From positions 1-10,090 of the forward strand of contig JADGJL010001108.1 of the NCBI GenBank assembly GCA_027600665.1: 10,090 nt of DNA, written 5' to 3'. Origin of the DNA: Irineochytrium annulatum (taxonomy: Eukaryota; Chytridiomycota; Chytridiomycetes; Chytridiales; Chytridiaceae). The notes under the pieces are model-generated. The model saw only the letters and a list, made by a program, of their open reading frames with translations, was not told where the DNA came from and did not search any database. Below, piece after piece: positions 1 through 7,800 of the stretch. The stretch's first letter is position 1, and every line of letters begins with the position of its first letter. Position numbers and translations under genes: made by a program.

Positions 1-657
1 AAACCCTCCCTGCCGCTGCCACTCCCCGCCCCGACCCCTGCGCCGAAGAATTCCGTCAACGTCCGAGCGGCCATCCTCCACGTCGTCGGCGACCTGATCT
101 CGTCACTCGGCGTCCTTCTCTCCTCCCTACTAATCCTCTTCAACCCGTCCCTGGCCTACCTCGACCCCTTATGCACGTTCCTCTTCGCGCTCTGCGTGCT
201 CGCCACCACCCTGCCGATGTTTATGCACAACGTCAACGTGCTCGTCGAGGCCGCGCCGCCCGGCTTGCACGGTGGCGACGCGGGGTCGCTGGCGGAGGCG
301 ATGGCGAGGGGCATGGCGGAACGGGGCGTGGAGGTTGTTGGAGGGGTGAGGCACGTGCATGTGTGGAGTTTGACGGAAGGGGAGGTGCTGATGACCGCCA
401 TGATTCCTTTACGTGCATTCCGTGCGACAAGTAAGGACTTGGGATGGCCGAAAGGATCCATAGGGGAGAGGGATATGGGTGTTAGAGGAGAGGGTCAAAG
501 GGATGCGGCGGCAGGAAACAGAGGGCCGAGGCATGTGCTGGACGCAGTTGAGGTGCGGAGGGTGCTGCAGGTCGCGAGAGAGGTGGCGGAGGGGCTGGGG
601 GTGGGGCATGCAACTTTTGAGGTTGAGCCAGTGACGGAAGGCGACGCGCTTTGCTAA
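1..657 (+). CDS. Zinc transporter, cation diffusion facilitator (CDF/ZnT) family, C-terminal part (5' end outside window)
   Basis: Open in frame from base 1; proposed join <1..430, 515..657, giving 190 residues. Seen: a Pro-rich stretch, then NVRAAILHVVGD, which carries the transmembrane-5 HxxxD zinc-site motif of CDF transporters, then two hydrophobic helices (DLISSLGVLLSSLLIL and DPLCTFLFALCVLATT) and a cytoplasmic C-terminal domain with VRHVHVWSLTEG and, near the end, VGHATFEVEP. These match the ferredoxin-like CDF tail, which helps dimerise the transporter and sense zinc. Family knowledge: CDF proteins exchange Zn2+ for protons, moving zinc from cytosol into vacuole, ER or vesicles. The intron 431-514 (GTAAGG...GCAG, 84 nt) removes a purine-rich segment lying where the family has a short linker; it has no stop and is a multiple of three, so reading through is also possible. 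The VRAA..H..GD and DP.CTFLF pattern resembles vesicular ZnT2/3/8 more than yeast Zrc1. The first four helices lie upstream of the window. Confidence 0.88.
   Translation, partial: KPSLPLPLPAPTPAPKNSVNVRAAILHVVGDLISSLGVLLSSLLILFNPSLAYLDPLCTFLFALCVLATTLPMFMHNVNVLVEAAPPGLHGGDAGSLAEAMARGMAERGVEVVGGVRHVHVWSLTEGEVLMTAMIPLRAFRATSKDLGWPKGSIGERDMGVRGEGQRDAAAGNRGPRHVLDAVEVRRVLQVAREVAEGLGVGHATFEVEPVTEGDALC
431..514 (+). other. Probable 84-nt intron in the CDF transporter gene
   Basis: GTAAGG donor at 431 and GCAG acceptor ending at 514, in phase 1; the join restores the frame leading into the HATFEVEP end of the transporter. The intron lacks a clear branch point and pyrimidine tract, and it is stop-free with a length divisible by three. 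Retention would therefore only insert 28 residues. The next acceptor AG (520-521) would break the frame. Confidence 0.55.
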
Positions 658-1746
658 GATTCTGGGCCGGTCCGAGGGTGACGGTCGGCCCAAGTGGTCG
701 TCCAGGTGACTGTGTTGGACTGCTTGACATGAACACCTCTGATAACGAGCCTCTTCATCGCGTATCCAAGCCAAGCGGTCGCAGCATTGACCAACGGCGT
801 CTCCTTTCTAAACCATGGCCTTCTCTTATTCGTTCTCGTTTTAGCTCATGTTGCAAAGCAGACTGCTTTCATGCTCCATGAACCGTGTACCTTTTCTCCT
901 ATCCTACGTTGCTCCCGCTGTGCGGCGTTGCTTTAAATACTTTTTATATTCATAGGCGTTACACACTATAATATAGTCAGCTTTCCCTGCTTATAAATTG
1001 TTCTTCGTACGTCGAGGAGCCAACCCAGTTCAGAGCGTCGTTACATCTTTATTATTTTTGCAGCCCAAGCTGATATTGAGTCTTACAGGCGGGAGTCGCG
1101 TGCAGTATGTTCGCGTGCAAGCTAAAGAAACGGCAGTGAACGAAGCGTCCAAACGTAAGCAAGGAGCTGAGCAATAATTTTCATCAAAGAACCCGCCCGT
1201 CCGGTCGTCACACACAACGTAATCGCCCAAAGTTCGCCGCCGAATTGATCTTACGTGCTATCAACCCATGCGCGAACTTCATGGCCTTGCTCCAACAGGG
1301 TCGGATATCGCGTCTATCCACCCCGTAGGCTCTCGAGGTTGCCAGCCTCCACGCAGCCAACCTTGTGGACGATGACAACGCGAGACACTCGGTCTCGTTC
1401 GAAGTCTCGAGGAAGTCGAGACTCCGCTGTCAAGGATAAATTGAAAATGAAGTATGTCGATCGTACACCACCCAAATCAGGGAAGGTTGTAACCTATATA
1501 CTAAACTCGGATGCGAAGAGAGAAACGCAACTGCTACACTGACTTCGACGTGCTAATTTGCATCGTGCATGCATCGGCAAAAAGGGCATAACCATAACCA
1601 ATGATTCCCTTCGCTGAATCCCTAATATTAACGCCCGACACGCCCATCAGAAAACAGAACCAAACAACAACAGCACCTGGCGGTAATCCTCTCCTCCTTC
1701 TCCTCCACAACCGCCCATCGACATCATCAGCCCGTCAAAGACCCCT
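658..1746. other. Intergenic gap between two convergent genes; no supported gene
   Basis: This 1.1 kb gap holds the 3' flanks of the CDF gene (+) and the FAS1 gene (-). An AT-rich patch at about 931-990 (TTTAAATAC, TTTTTATATTC, ATAATATAG) is a plausible 3'-end processing region for the CDF transcript. AT-rich sequence near 1621-1631 (CCTAATATTAA) could serve the minus-strand transcript. Reading frames here (for example 1255-1542 on +, 95 codons) show no recognisable domain, and no tRNA promoter boxes were found. Three short hairpins cluster at 1335-1423 (separate entry), and a perfect 8-bp palindrome TGCATGCA lies at 1566-1573. Confidence 0.6.
1335..1423. other. Cluster of three short hairpins in intergenic DNA
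   Basis: Three inverted repeats follow one another. GAGGTT (1335-1340) pairs with AGCCTC (1344-1349) across a 3-nt loop, with one G-U pair. CGAGAC (1381-1386) pairs with GTCTCG (1392-1397) across ACTCG. AGTCTCGA (1403-1410) pairs perfectly with TCGAGACT (1416-1423) across GGAAG. The second and third share the GAGAC/GTCTC core, so alternative pairings are possible. Function unknown: it could be a structured RNA, part of a 3' UTR, or chance. Confidence 0.4.
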
Positions 1747-2806
1747 TCACCTCCTCGACGGCGACGGCGCGGCCGAGGAAGTGGGCGCGGGCGAAAGGGA
1801 GGGCGATGGCGCGGAGGGAGGCGGGTTCTGGATGTTGTACAGGTTCGAGTTGAGGAGGTAAAGGGGCGTGAGGACTTGGTCGACCCCATACTGTCGCGAA
1901 AAAAGACGGGGTTAATACGATGTGAAATGGTCGAAGGTCAGGAAGAAAGAAAGGTCTTAAAGTTACAGGGCAAGGAAAGAATCCAACTCACAATCATCCC
2001 GTTCTCAGCCTGACCCTGCGACACAACCGTGGCCCCGTTCACCATCAACTGCCCGTTCTGTCCCGTCGTGAGGGCAATCGGGATGTTGGCCAGATCCGAG
2101 TTGACCTGTCCTCGAAGCTGTGTCCCTCCGCCGACTTGCTCCGGCAGCAAGCTCGTCGACGCCGCGGGGACCGTCGTCGTGGCTGTCGCAATGGGCACCA
2201 TCGGCACCGCCTCCGTGATCGTGCTCGCTGTCGCCGTCGGCACCAGCGGCTGCACGCTCGTCGTCGCGGTCTGGAGGACGGGGACCTCGTTGGCTGGCGC
2301 AAAGTCGGACGTGGAGACCTGGCGGTCGGCGATGTGGTAGAGCATGATGGCGCGGATGATGGGCGTGGCGGCCTCGGGGCGTTGCTCGTAGGCGGCGCGG
2401 ACCCACTCGGGCAGGCGGGCGAAGGCGGCGTCCGTGGGGGCGAAGACGGTAAACTGGCGCTGGCCATTCATCAAGGGATCGCGGAGGCCAGTGATATCGA
2501 GAACTTGGTTCAAGATCGTGAAGGATGAGTTGGTTTGAAGGGCGTCCACTGTCATATGGAAATTTGCGTCAGTACGAAAGCAGGCAAGGACCAAAAAAAA
2601 AAAATAAATTGATTAAAAGGCAGGCATTTCTCACCAATGTTCATCTGCTCGTTGACCTGCGACAGCGGGGCCGGCGCGCCTTGACCACCGGAGTCACCTT
2701 CCTGCTGCTGTCCCTGCTTGCGCTTGAGGCGGTAAGCGTCGCACCTGGGGTTGACGAGAGACGCAATCAGACCGAGGGCGACGACGACGTTGTAAATGGC
2801 GAGCAT
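1747..2806 (-). CDS. Secreted fasciclin (FAS1) domain protein
   Basis: Model on the minus strand: exons 2806-2635, 2548-1992 and 1890-1747 (stop TGA), 290 residues. The start at 2806 opens MLAIYNVVVALGLIASLV, a signal peptide probably cleaved near CDA, followed by a Lys/Arg/Gln-rich stretch with a dibasic KR. One FAS1 domain spans about residues 58-255. It shows VDALQTNSSFTILNQVL, the H1-type motif TVFAPTDAAF (91-100), the YHI motif (128-130) and ENGMIYGVDQVLTPL at the domain end. Both introns (86 and 101 nt) have GTGAG donors and CAG acceptors, and both joins fall inside conserved FAS1 motifs. About 45-50 residues rich in Thr, Val, Ala and Pro (roughly 152-200) interrupt the domain. The tail is Pro/Ser-rich and ends SRR, with no GPI-type hydrophobic end. 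Family role: extracellular adhesion or wall-associated protein; the substrate or partner is unknown. Confidence 0.85.
1891..1991 (-). other. Intron 2 of the FAS1 gene (101 nt)
   Basis: Read on the minus strand, the donor is GTGAGT at 1991 and the acceptor CGACAG ends at 1891. A TATTAAC branch-point-like motif and a T-run precede the acceptor. Phase 0. Removing it joins ENGMI to YGVDQVLTPL, the standard closing motif of a FAS1 domain; without splicing the protein runs into unrelated sequence. Confidence 0.85.
2549..2634 (-). other. Intron 1 of the FAS1 gene (86 nt)
   Basis: Donor GTGAGA at 2634 and acceptor ATGACAG ending at 2549, phase 1. The intron holds a long run of T on the minus strand (seen as A on +, about 2593-2604). 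Removal joins the signal-peptide exon NEQMNI to VDALQTNSSF. Confidence 0.8.
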
Positions 2807-3288
2807 GACGGGCGAGGACAGGACCGGAGACGGTGAAAGTAGGTGTGGAGGATTCAAGAATGGGTGAAGAGGGATCCCGACAGCGTTATTGGGGTGGCAT
2901 TTAAGAAAAGCAAGGGAAAGAGAGAAGGAGGCTGTGTTGTCGATAGGTAGCGAATCAGGGCGATTAGGTCAGCGACTCGAGTTGTTCATTTCATCATGCG
3001 ACCAAGTCGTATACCTGCTATCGAAGTGAGGAAACCGTTAGTCAGTCAGACTGGTCGTTCGTCCCCCAACTATCGCGTGCTGGCTGGGAGGCAGACGGGC
3101 AGCCATGCTAGGTTCTTCGCAAGAAATCGATAATCCCTCAGAAGTCGCGTCGTCAAACTTGTAATCTGGGCATTGAACTCGATCGCAACTTCCGAATTCC
3201 TCGACCAGGTCCCAGAGCCGCGAACTTGTTATCAGCTGGCCGCATCCTGCGCTGATCCTGCAGCCTGACAGGAGGAGAGGTGTCAGAG
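2807..3288. promoter_or_regulatory. Divergent promoter region between the FAS1 gene and EDC3
   Basis: 482 bp separate the two start codons, so both promoters and 5' leaders must lie here. An ATTGG at 2888-2892 reads as a CCAAT box on the minus strand, about 80 bp upstream of the FAS1 start. The FAS1 side is pyrimidine-rich on its coding strand, as fungal leaders often are. No clear TATA box was found. On the EDC3 side, ATG codons at 2996 and 3105 open short upstream frames of 45 and 19 codons; whether they are transcribed depends on an unknown start site. Confidence 0.6.
3105..3164 (+). other. Possible upstream ORF (19 codons) in the EDC3 5' leader
   Basis: An ATG in the context AGCCATGC begins a frame encoding MLGSSQEIDNPSEVASSNL and stops at TAA, 125 bp before the EDC3 start. 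It overlaps the end of a longer upstream frame (2996-3133) in a different register. If included in the mRNA it could lower EDC3 translation. The transcription start is not visible, so this is only a candidate. Confidence 0.25.
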
Positions 3289-6200
3289 ATGGCCGCGGCA
3301 TTTGTGGGGCTCGATGTGCAGCTCTTCCTGCGAAATGGGACGACCATCTCAGGGAACGTGAAGGAGATCGACCAGGACACGCAGATGCTTACTTTGTCGG
3401 ATGGTATTTTTACCCTTTTTTTTTTATCGCCTATTGTTGGTTCCTTCTGTTGCTGATTCCTGTATTTTTTTTCCTTGCTATTGTTAACGCGTTTAATTAT
3501 TTCCATTGCTCTCCTTGGTTGTTGTATTCTCCTTCCCATTAGTCACGATCCTTTCGAACGGCAAATCGCGCCAGCTCTCGAGCCACCATGTTCCCGGTGC
3601 TGAGATCGCTGATCTGCAGCTACGCCCGAAAGCACCGAAAACCGCTCAGCAAGAAGCTCCGCACATCACGATGCCGCCGCAGCAACATGCCGGGCCACCG
3701 TCTACCGCGTCCGTGACGACACCGACTTCCGCGAACCCGCACGCCCTCCCGCAGCCGTTACCGCCGCAACAGCAGCAGCAACAGTACTACCCACAGCAAC
3801 AACAGCAGCAGATCCCGATGTCGTTGCCGCCGAACACCATGCCGTCAGGCGGATATGCGCCACACCAATTTCCGCAGCAGCAAGGACCTATGGGAGGGAT
3901 GCAGCAGCCCGGACCGATGGGTTTCATGAACCCTGGCCCGAACGGCGGCGGCGGAGGAGGCGGCCCGATTATGTCGCTCGTCATGGGCGGCGGGCCTCCT
4001 GGTGGACCGGGTCCGCAGATGATGAACCCCGCCGGGCCGATGGGCGGCCATCCCATGATGATGCCCCCGACGTCGTCCATGGGCGGCAATTTGCCCAACC
4101 CGGGCGCGGCGCTACTGCAGGGTTTAGGAGGCGGCGTGCCGGTTGGGCCGGGCGGTAATGGTGGCGGAGTTGGCATTGGAGGGCAGCAGCAACATCTGCA
4201 GGGACCCCCGATGCCCTTCAACCTGAACATACACATGATGCCACAGCAGATGTCGCCGCAGCAGCAGGGCGTTATGCAGGGGATGGGACAGATGGGGCAG
4301 ATGCAGCAGCAGCAGCAACACCAACCTCAGCACGGTCACATGCAGCAGGGGATGCAGGGGTTTCCACAGCAGGGGATGCAGGGACATCAGCAGCAGGCGC
4401 CGATGCCGATGCCACTACCGATGCCTATTTCCATGCCGATCCCGATGCAAGGGATGCAGGGGATGCCAGTTATACAGCAGCAGCAGCTTGGACCGATCCA
4501 GGGGATACATCCCGGGCAGGTCCAGATGCCTATGCAGGGGAGGCCGCCAGCGCAGCCGACGGTCACGCAGGCCGCTTTGCCACCGCCAATCCCGCCCGCA
4601 ATAGCGCAGGTGCCGCAGATGCAGAATAAAGTGGCTCCGGCGCCTCCGCCGCCGTTCATGGATCCGGCTATCATATCGGTACGTCTCACTGTTTGACCTT
4701 TCAAAAGCTTTTATGGTTTTGAGTTAACTTTCCGCGGCTCTCAGATGTCCACTAAACCCCCACCCGCGCCCTCCACCTCCACGACCGGCACCAGCACCTC
4801 CGTCCCCTCCTCCGCTACCTCCTCCTTTCCTCCCGCCCTCGCGGCCGCGCTTGGTACCGCCTCCGCTCCAGCGCGTCCGCCCGCACCGCAACGCTCAAAC
4901 TCGACCTCGACCGCCCGCGGCAGCAGCGGCGGCGGCACGCCCCAGGGCAACCCTAACCCGCTGTCCTCGCCCAGCAGAGCCGTGCCCTCGCTCCCGTCCG
5001 CGACGAATTTGATCCCGCATCAAGTTAAAGCCCGAAATTCGACGACAGCGCCGGCTCCACCACCGAGGGATAGGCAGAATCATCAGCCGCCGGTTGTGAG
5101 CGGTGGCGGTGGAGGGAAGAGGGATCCACAGCCTGCGAGAGCTGTTGGGCCGTTCCTAACACCGCCGCAATTTAATTTGACGCTAGACACGGAGGATGAT
5201 GATGATGAGGAGGCGGAGGTTGATTTTGCAGAGTATGTTGGCGCGGGCGGTGGTGGACAGGGCAGGAAGGCTGCGGTGAGAAGCGGTGCATCGGGAGGTA
5301 GAAGGAGCGGCAGCCCAAGCGGGAAAGGGAACGTGAATGGTTCGGGAGGACGGGTCGTCCCGCAAGCGACGGCGGGATCGGAGAGTCGATCCCGAAGCGG
5401 GCGGGGAGCGGGTTCGGGGGGGTCGCAGCAGGGAAAGAAAGGCGCCAAGGCGAAGTCCGAGAAGGGGTCGTCATCGGGTCGGAGGCAGCACGAGGTCGTC
5501 TCGCCAAGTGAGTACCTGACGAGAGTCGGTTTGCATTATGGTCTATTCAACGAAGATGACGTAACAGCGCGACGGGTGCGCGGCGACCGCGGCGGCGGCC
5601 GGAGAACTGGGCGGAACCCGAACGAGTGGGCCGACGGGGACGTGCACGATTTGCTTGAAAACGACTTCGACTTTGAGGCGAGCCTGCAACTCTTCGATAA
5701 GAGTCAAGTGTTTGCGGAAATTAGGGAGTCGGATGCCACGGACCCGGAGACGTTGCTCGTTAGTCATAATCGACTTCCGCGGCATGGCAATGGCCACAAT
5801 GAGGCATCGTCATCATCGTCCTCACTCGCCGGCACCGTCGTGCCCGGATCCGTTACATCACCCGCGCATCACCACCATCACCATCATCATCACGGCCAAG
5901 GGTCACCCGGCGGCGCGAATATGCACCAGTACTACCACGCGTACCAGTCCAGCGCGCCGAAGCTCGGGCCGCGAGAAATGGTGCTGGACGATTCGGAAGC
6001 GAACGAGGAGGAGATTGAGCCGAGCGGGGACGAGACGGGGAACGACGCGGAGGTCGAATCGGGGATCGAGAGCGACGCCGCGCTGGCGTACGTCGGCAAC
6101 GGTGGTGTCGTGCCCGGTGGCGTTGAGTTGCTGGCGTTAGATGATTTTCCCGAAGGCGTCATCGGAAGCCGGGGACGGAGGCCGCAGTTTGTGACGGCTG

Positions 6201-7165
6201 GGAAGGTGGCCGTGGTGGTGCCGAGTGTGACGCCTAGGGAGATGATGGAGGTTGAGCGAATTGCCGTGAATGAGACAGGGCCGTCGGAAGAGCAAATGAT
6301 CGAGAATGGCGGGCGCGGGGCCGCAATGCTGGCGCTGCAGATTTTGACGGGGAGGAGGAGGGGGAATGGGGCTGTCGGCGGGAGCGTGGTTGTTTTAGCG
6401 GGAAACAACAAGACTGGCGCCTTCGGGCTGGCGATGGCGAGGCACTTGGCGAATCATGAGGTTAGCGTCGTGGTTTGCGCGGTGGGAGGGGAGACGGAGG
6501 TGTCGAATGTGGTGGCGTACCAGAGAAAGATTTATCTGCCGACGGGGGGAAGGCTCGTCAGGTGCGTTGCTCACGTACTGCGCGCATTGTGTGGTATACT
6601 CAGTTTGTAAAACGTTTCAGAGAGACCTCGGAGTTACCGCTTCCTCAGGCCGGCCACGCTGTCGACTTGATCGTTGACTCGCTGCTTGGGCCGCATCAGT
6701 CCATCTTGGACCTCCCGTCAGAACACGACCGTCTCCTGGTTTGCGACTTAATGAAGTGGACGAATGAGAGCAAGTGCAGCATCATGAGCCTCGATGTCCC
6801 AAGCGGAATAAGCGGGCACACGGGTGGGTTGCTTTGCGTTTTATTAGTTGTCGTAATCACGGCCTTTAACATGTAACATATGTCTAGGGATCGCACCCTC
6901 CCCCGCCCACTTCATCTCTCCCCGGTGGACGCTTGCGCTCGGTTTGCCTAAGACGGGCCTGATCTCGCGAGAGGTGACGGGCGAGGTCCTCCTCGCTGAT
7001 CTCGGAATTCCTAAGATTGTCTTCATGAAGGTCGGGAGGGCCGGGTCTGGCGCGATGGGCGTTGCTGGCGTCGGCCCGCTGGCAAAGATCAGATACGCGC
7101 CGCCATTTGGGGACAAGTACCTCGTTGGGCTGGCGTTCGCAGAGGGGAGGGATGATGATGAGTGA
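3289..7165 (+). CDS. EDC3: Enhancer of mRNA decapping 3 (EDC3), with LSm, FDF and YjeF_N domains
   Basis: Five exons, join 3289-3403, 3543-4678, 4745-6561, 6621-6823, 6888-7165: 1182 residues, all joins in phase. Residues 3-67 are an LSm domain (FVGLDVQLFLRNGTTISGNV ... TILSNGKSRQL ... IADLQLRP). An FDF motif lies at 725-727 in LLENDFDFEASLQLFDK, with FDK at 734-736. A YjeF_N domain begins near 905 (VTPREMMEVERIAVNETGPS at 912-931; GNNKTG 970-975; DSLLG from 1042; SLDVPSG; FGDKYLVGL at the end). Known for the family: EDC3 is a cytoplasmic P-body scaffold; LSm binds DCP2, FDF binds the helicase DHH1/DDX6, and YjeF_N dimerises, so decapping is stimulated. YjeF_N lacks the GNNGGDG signature of active NADHX epimerase, as expected for EDC3. 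The protein is over twice the length of yeast (551) or human (508) EDC3. The excess is linker: Gln/Met/Pro/Gly-rich up to 417, then Ser/Pro/Gly/Arg-rich with nine His (792-800). Confidence 0.95.
3404..3542 (+). other. EDC3: EDC3 intron 1 (139 nt)
   Basis: Donor GTATTT at 3404, acceptor CCATTAG ending at 3542, T-rich inside. Phase 1. It splits the LSm domain between ...MLTLSD and VTILSNGKSRQL; the join rebuilds the fourth and fifth LSm strands. Confidence 0.88.
3768..4530 (+). repeat. Low-complexity Gln/Met/Pro/Gly-coding region within EDC3
   Basis: CAG/CAA runs (3768-3812, 4258-4326, 4384-4395), a Gly run of GGC/GGA codons near 3942-3963, and alternating Met-Pro codons (about 4399-4446) make up this stretch. 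A 17-nt direct repeat CAGCAGGGGATGCAGGG occurs at 4343-4359 and 4367-4383, a 24-nt period encoding QQGMQGFP then QQGMQGHQ. It encodes a disordered, prion-like linker between the LSm and FDF parts. Confidence 0.8.
4679..4744 (+). other. EDC3: EDC3 intron 2 (66 nt)
   Basis: Donor GTACGT at 4679, branch-like GAGTTAACT, acceptor CTCAG ending at 4744. Phase 0; it lies within the disordered linker. Retention adds five residues and then a TGA, giving an LSm-only protein of about 422 residues. The next exon happens to open with ATG. Confidence 0.85.
5867..5893 (+). repeat. CAT/CAC tract encoding nine consecutive histidines in EDC3
   Basis: Nine His codons, mixed CAT and CAC, fall between SPA and GQG (residues 792-800), after the FDF region and a Ser run. 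Mixed codons argue against very recent slippage of a pure triplet. Confidence 0.9.
6562..6620 (+). other. EDC3: EDC3 intron 3 (59 nt)
   Basis: Donor GTGCGT at 6562, acceptor GTTTCAG ending at 6620, phase 2. Removal joins ...LPTGGRLVR to ETSELPLPQAGHAVDLIVDS within YjeF_N. Unspliced, the frame stops at 6608-6610. Confidence 0.88.
6824..6887 (+). other. EDC3: EDC3 intron 4 (64 nt)
   Basis: Donor GTGGGT at 6824, CCTTTAAC branch-like motif, acceptor TCTAG ending at 6887, phase 1. Removal joins SLDVPSGISGHTG to IAPSPAHFISPRWTLALG, the expected run of the YjeF_N fold. Confidence 0.88.
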
Positions 7166-7736
7166 CGATGATGGATCCTCTGCTTGTTTCTTTGTTCATG
7201 CTTATTCCCTGTCCATGATTTCCTTTCTTCTTATATATCCGCACCGTGGTAGCCACCGAGATTTTTTGCTTGCATGCTGCATGACTAGATGATGCCTTGA
7301 CACTGGTTTACCCCTTTTTTTTTATATGTAATACATGACAACTGATCAAGAGTTTTATGCCTCCGGTGCTGACGGTGATTTATACCGGATTCTTTGTAAT
7401 TCGACGAGAACATGCAGTTATCGATTTGTATACCACAGCAGGACACTATGGGCACGCCATGCGGCACATCATTTTGGAACAAAATGATGTTTAAGACGAA
7501 ATTGGATGTGTTTGTGAAGCAGATCCCTGCAAGAGGACATGGAAGATATTTCAACAAATTTTTATTCGAAGGGGAATTTTTTTTGTACGTTTATCCAGTA
7601 CTGATTCACACAAGGGCCGCTTATTGTTTTCCGTCTACGAGGAGAGAGAGAGGAGAGAAAAGGCGCGAACAACACCCCGCACCAGGCGCGGCGATGACGC
7701 ACAGGAGAAACAGAGAAATAATAAGAATATCTTCGA

Positions 7737-7800
7737 GGTACACGAGAGGGGAAACCAAGCAAAGTGGGGTGGTGTGGGGGGTACACGAGAGGAGGAAACA
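7737..7800 (+). repeat. Two-copy direct repeat, 43-bp spacing
   Basis: GGTACACGAGAGG occurs at 7737-7749 and 7780-7792, and similarity continues into GGGAAACCA versus AGGAAACA. A shorter GGTACACG recurs near 8016. No function is visible. Confidence 0.6.

Noticed and set aside
1255..1542. Plus-strand frame of 95 codons with a Ser/Arg/Lys-rich middle.
   Set aside because: No domain, atypical composition and no clear splice partners. The basic stretch arises from the hairpin sequences.
1647..1889. Minus-strand frame starting ATGGGGTCGACC with an Arg-rich product.
   Set aside because: It is the third FAS1 exon read in the wrong register. The frame joined at 1890 gives YGVDQVLTPL and is clearly the real one.
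3787..4704. Long minus-strand frames opposite EDC3 exon 2, rich in Cys, Pro and Gly.
   Set aside because: These are mirror images of CAG/GGC/CCG codon runs in EDC3, not genes.
6456..6876. Separate plus-strand frames overlapping the EDC3 3' part.
   Set aside because: The 133-codon frame contains the true exon 4 sequence but begins in exon 3 out of register; it is explained by intron 3 of EDC3.
7148..7345. ATGATGA and CTGA motifs suggesting a C/D box snoRNA.
   Set aside because: The ATGATGA falls in the Asp-coding end of EDC3 (DDDE), the spacing to CTGA is too long, and no terminal stem was found.
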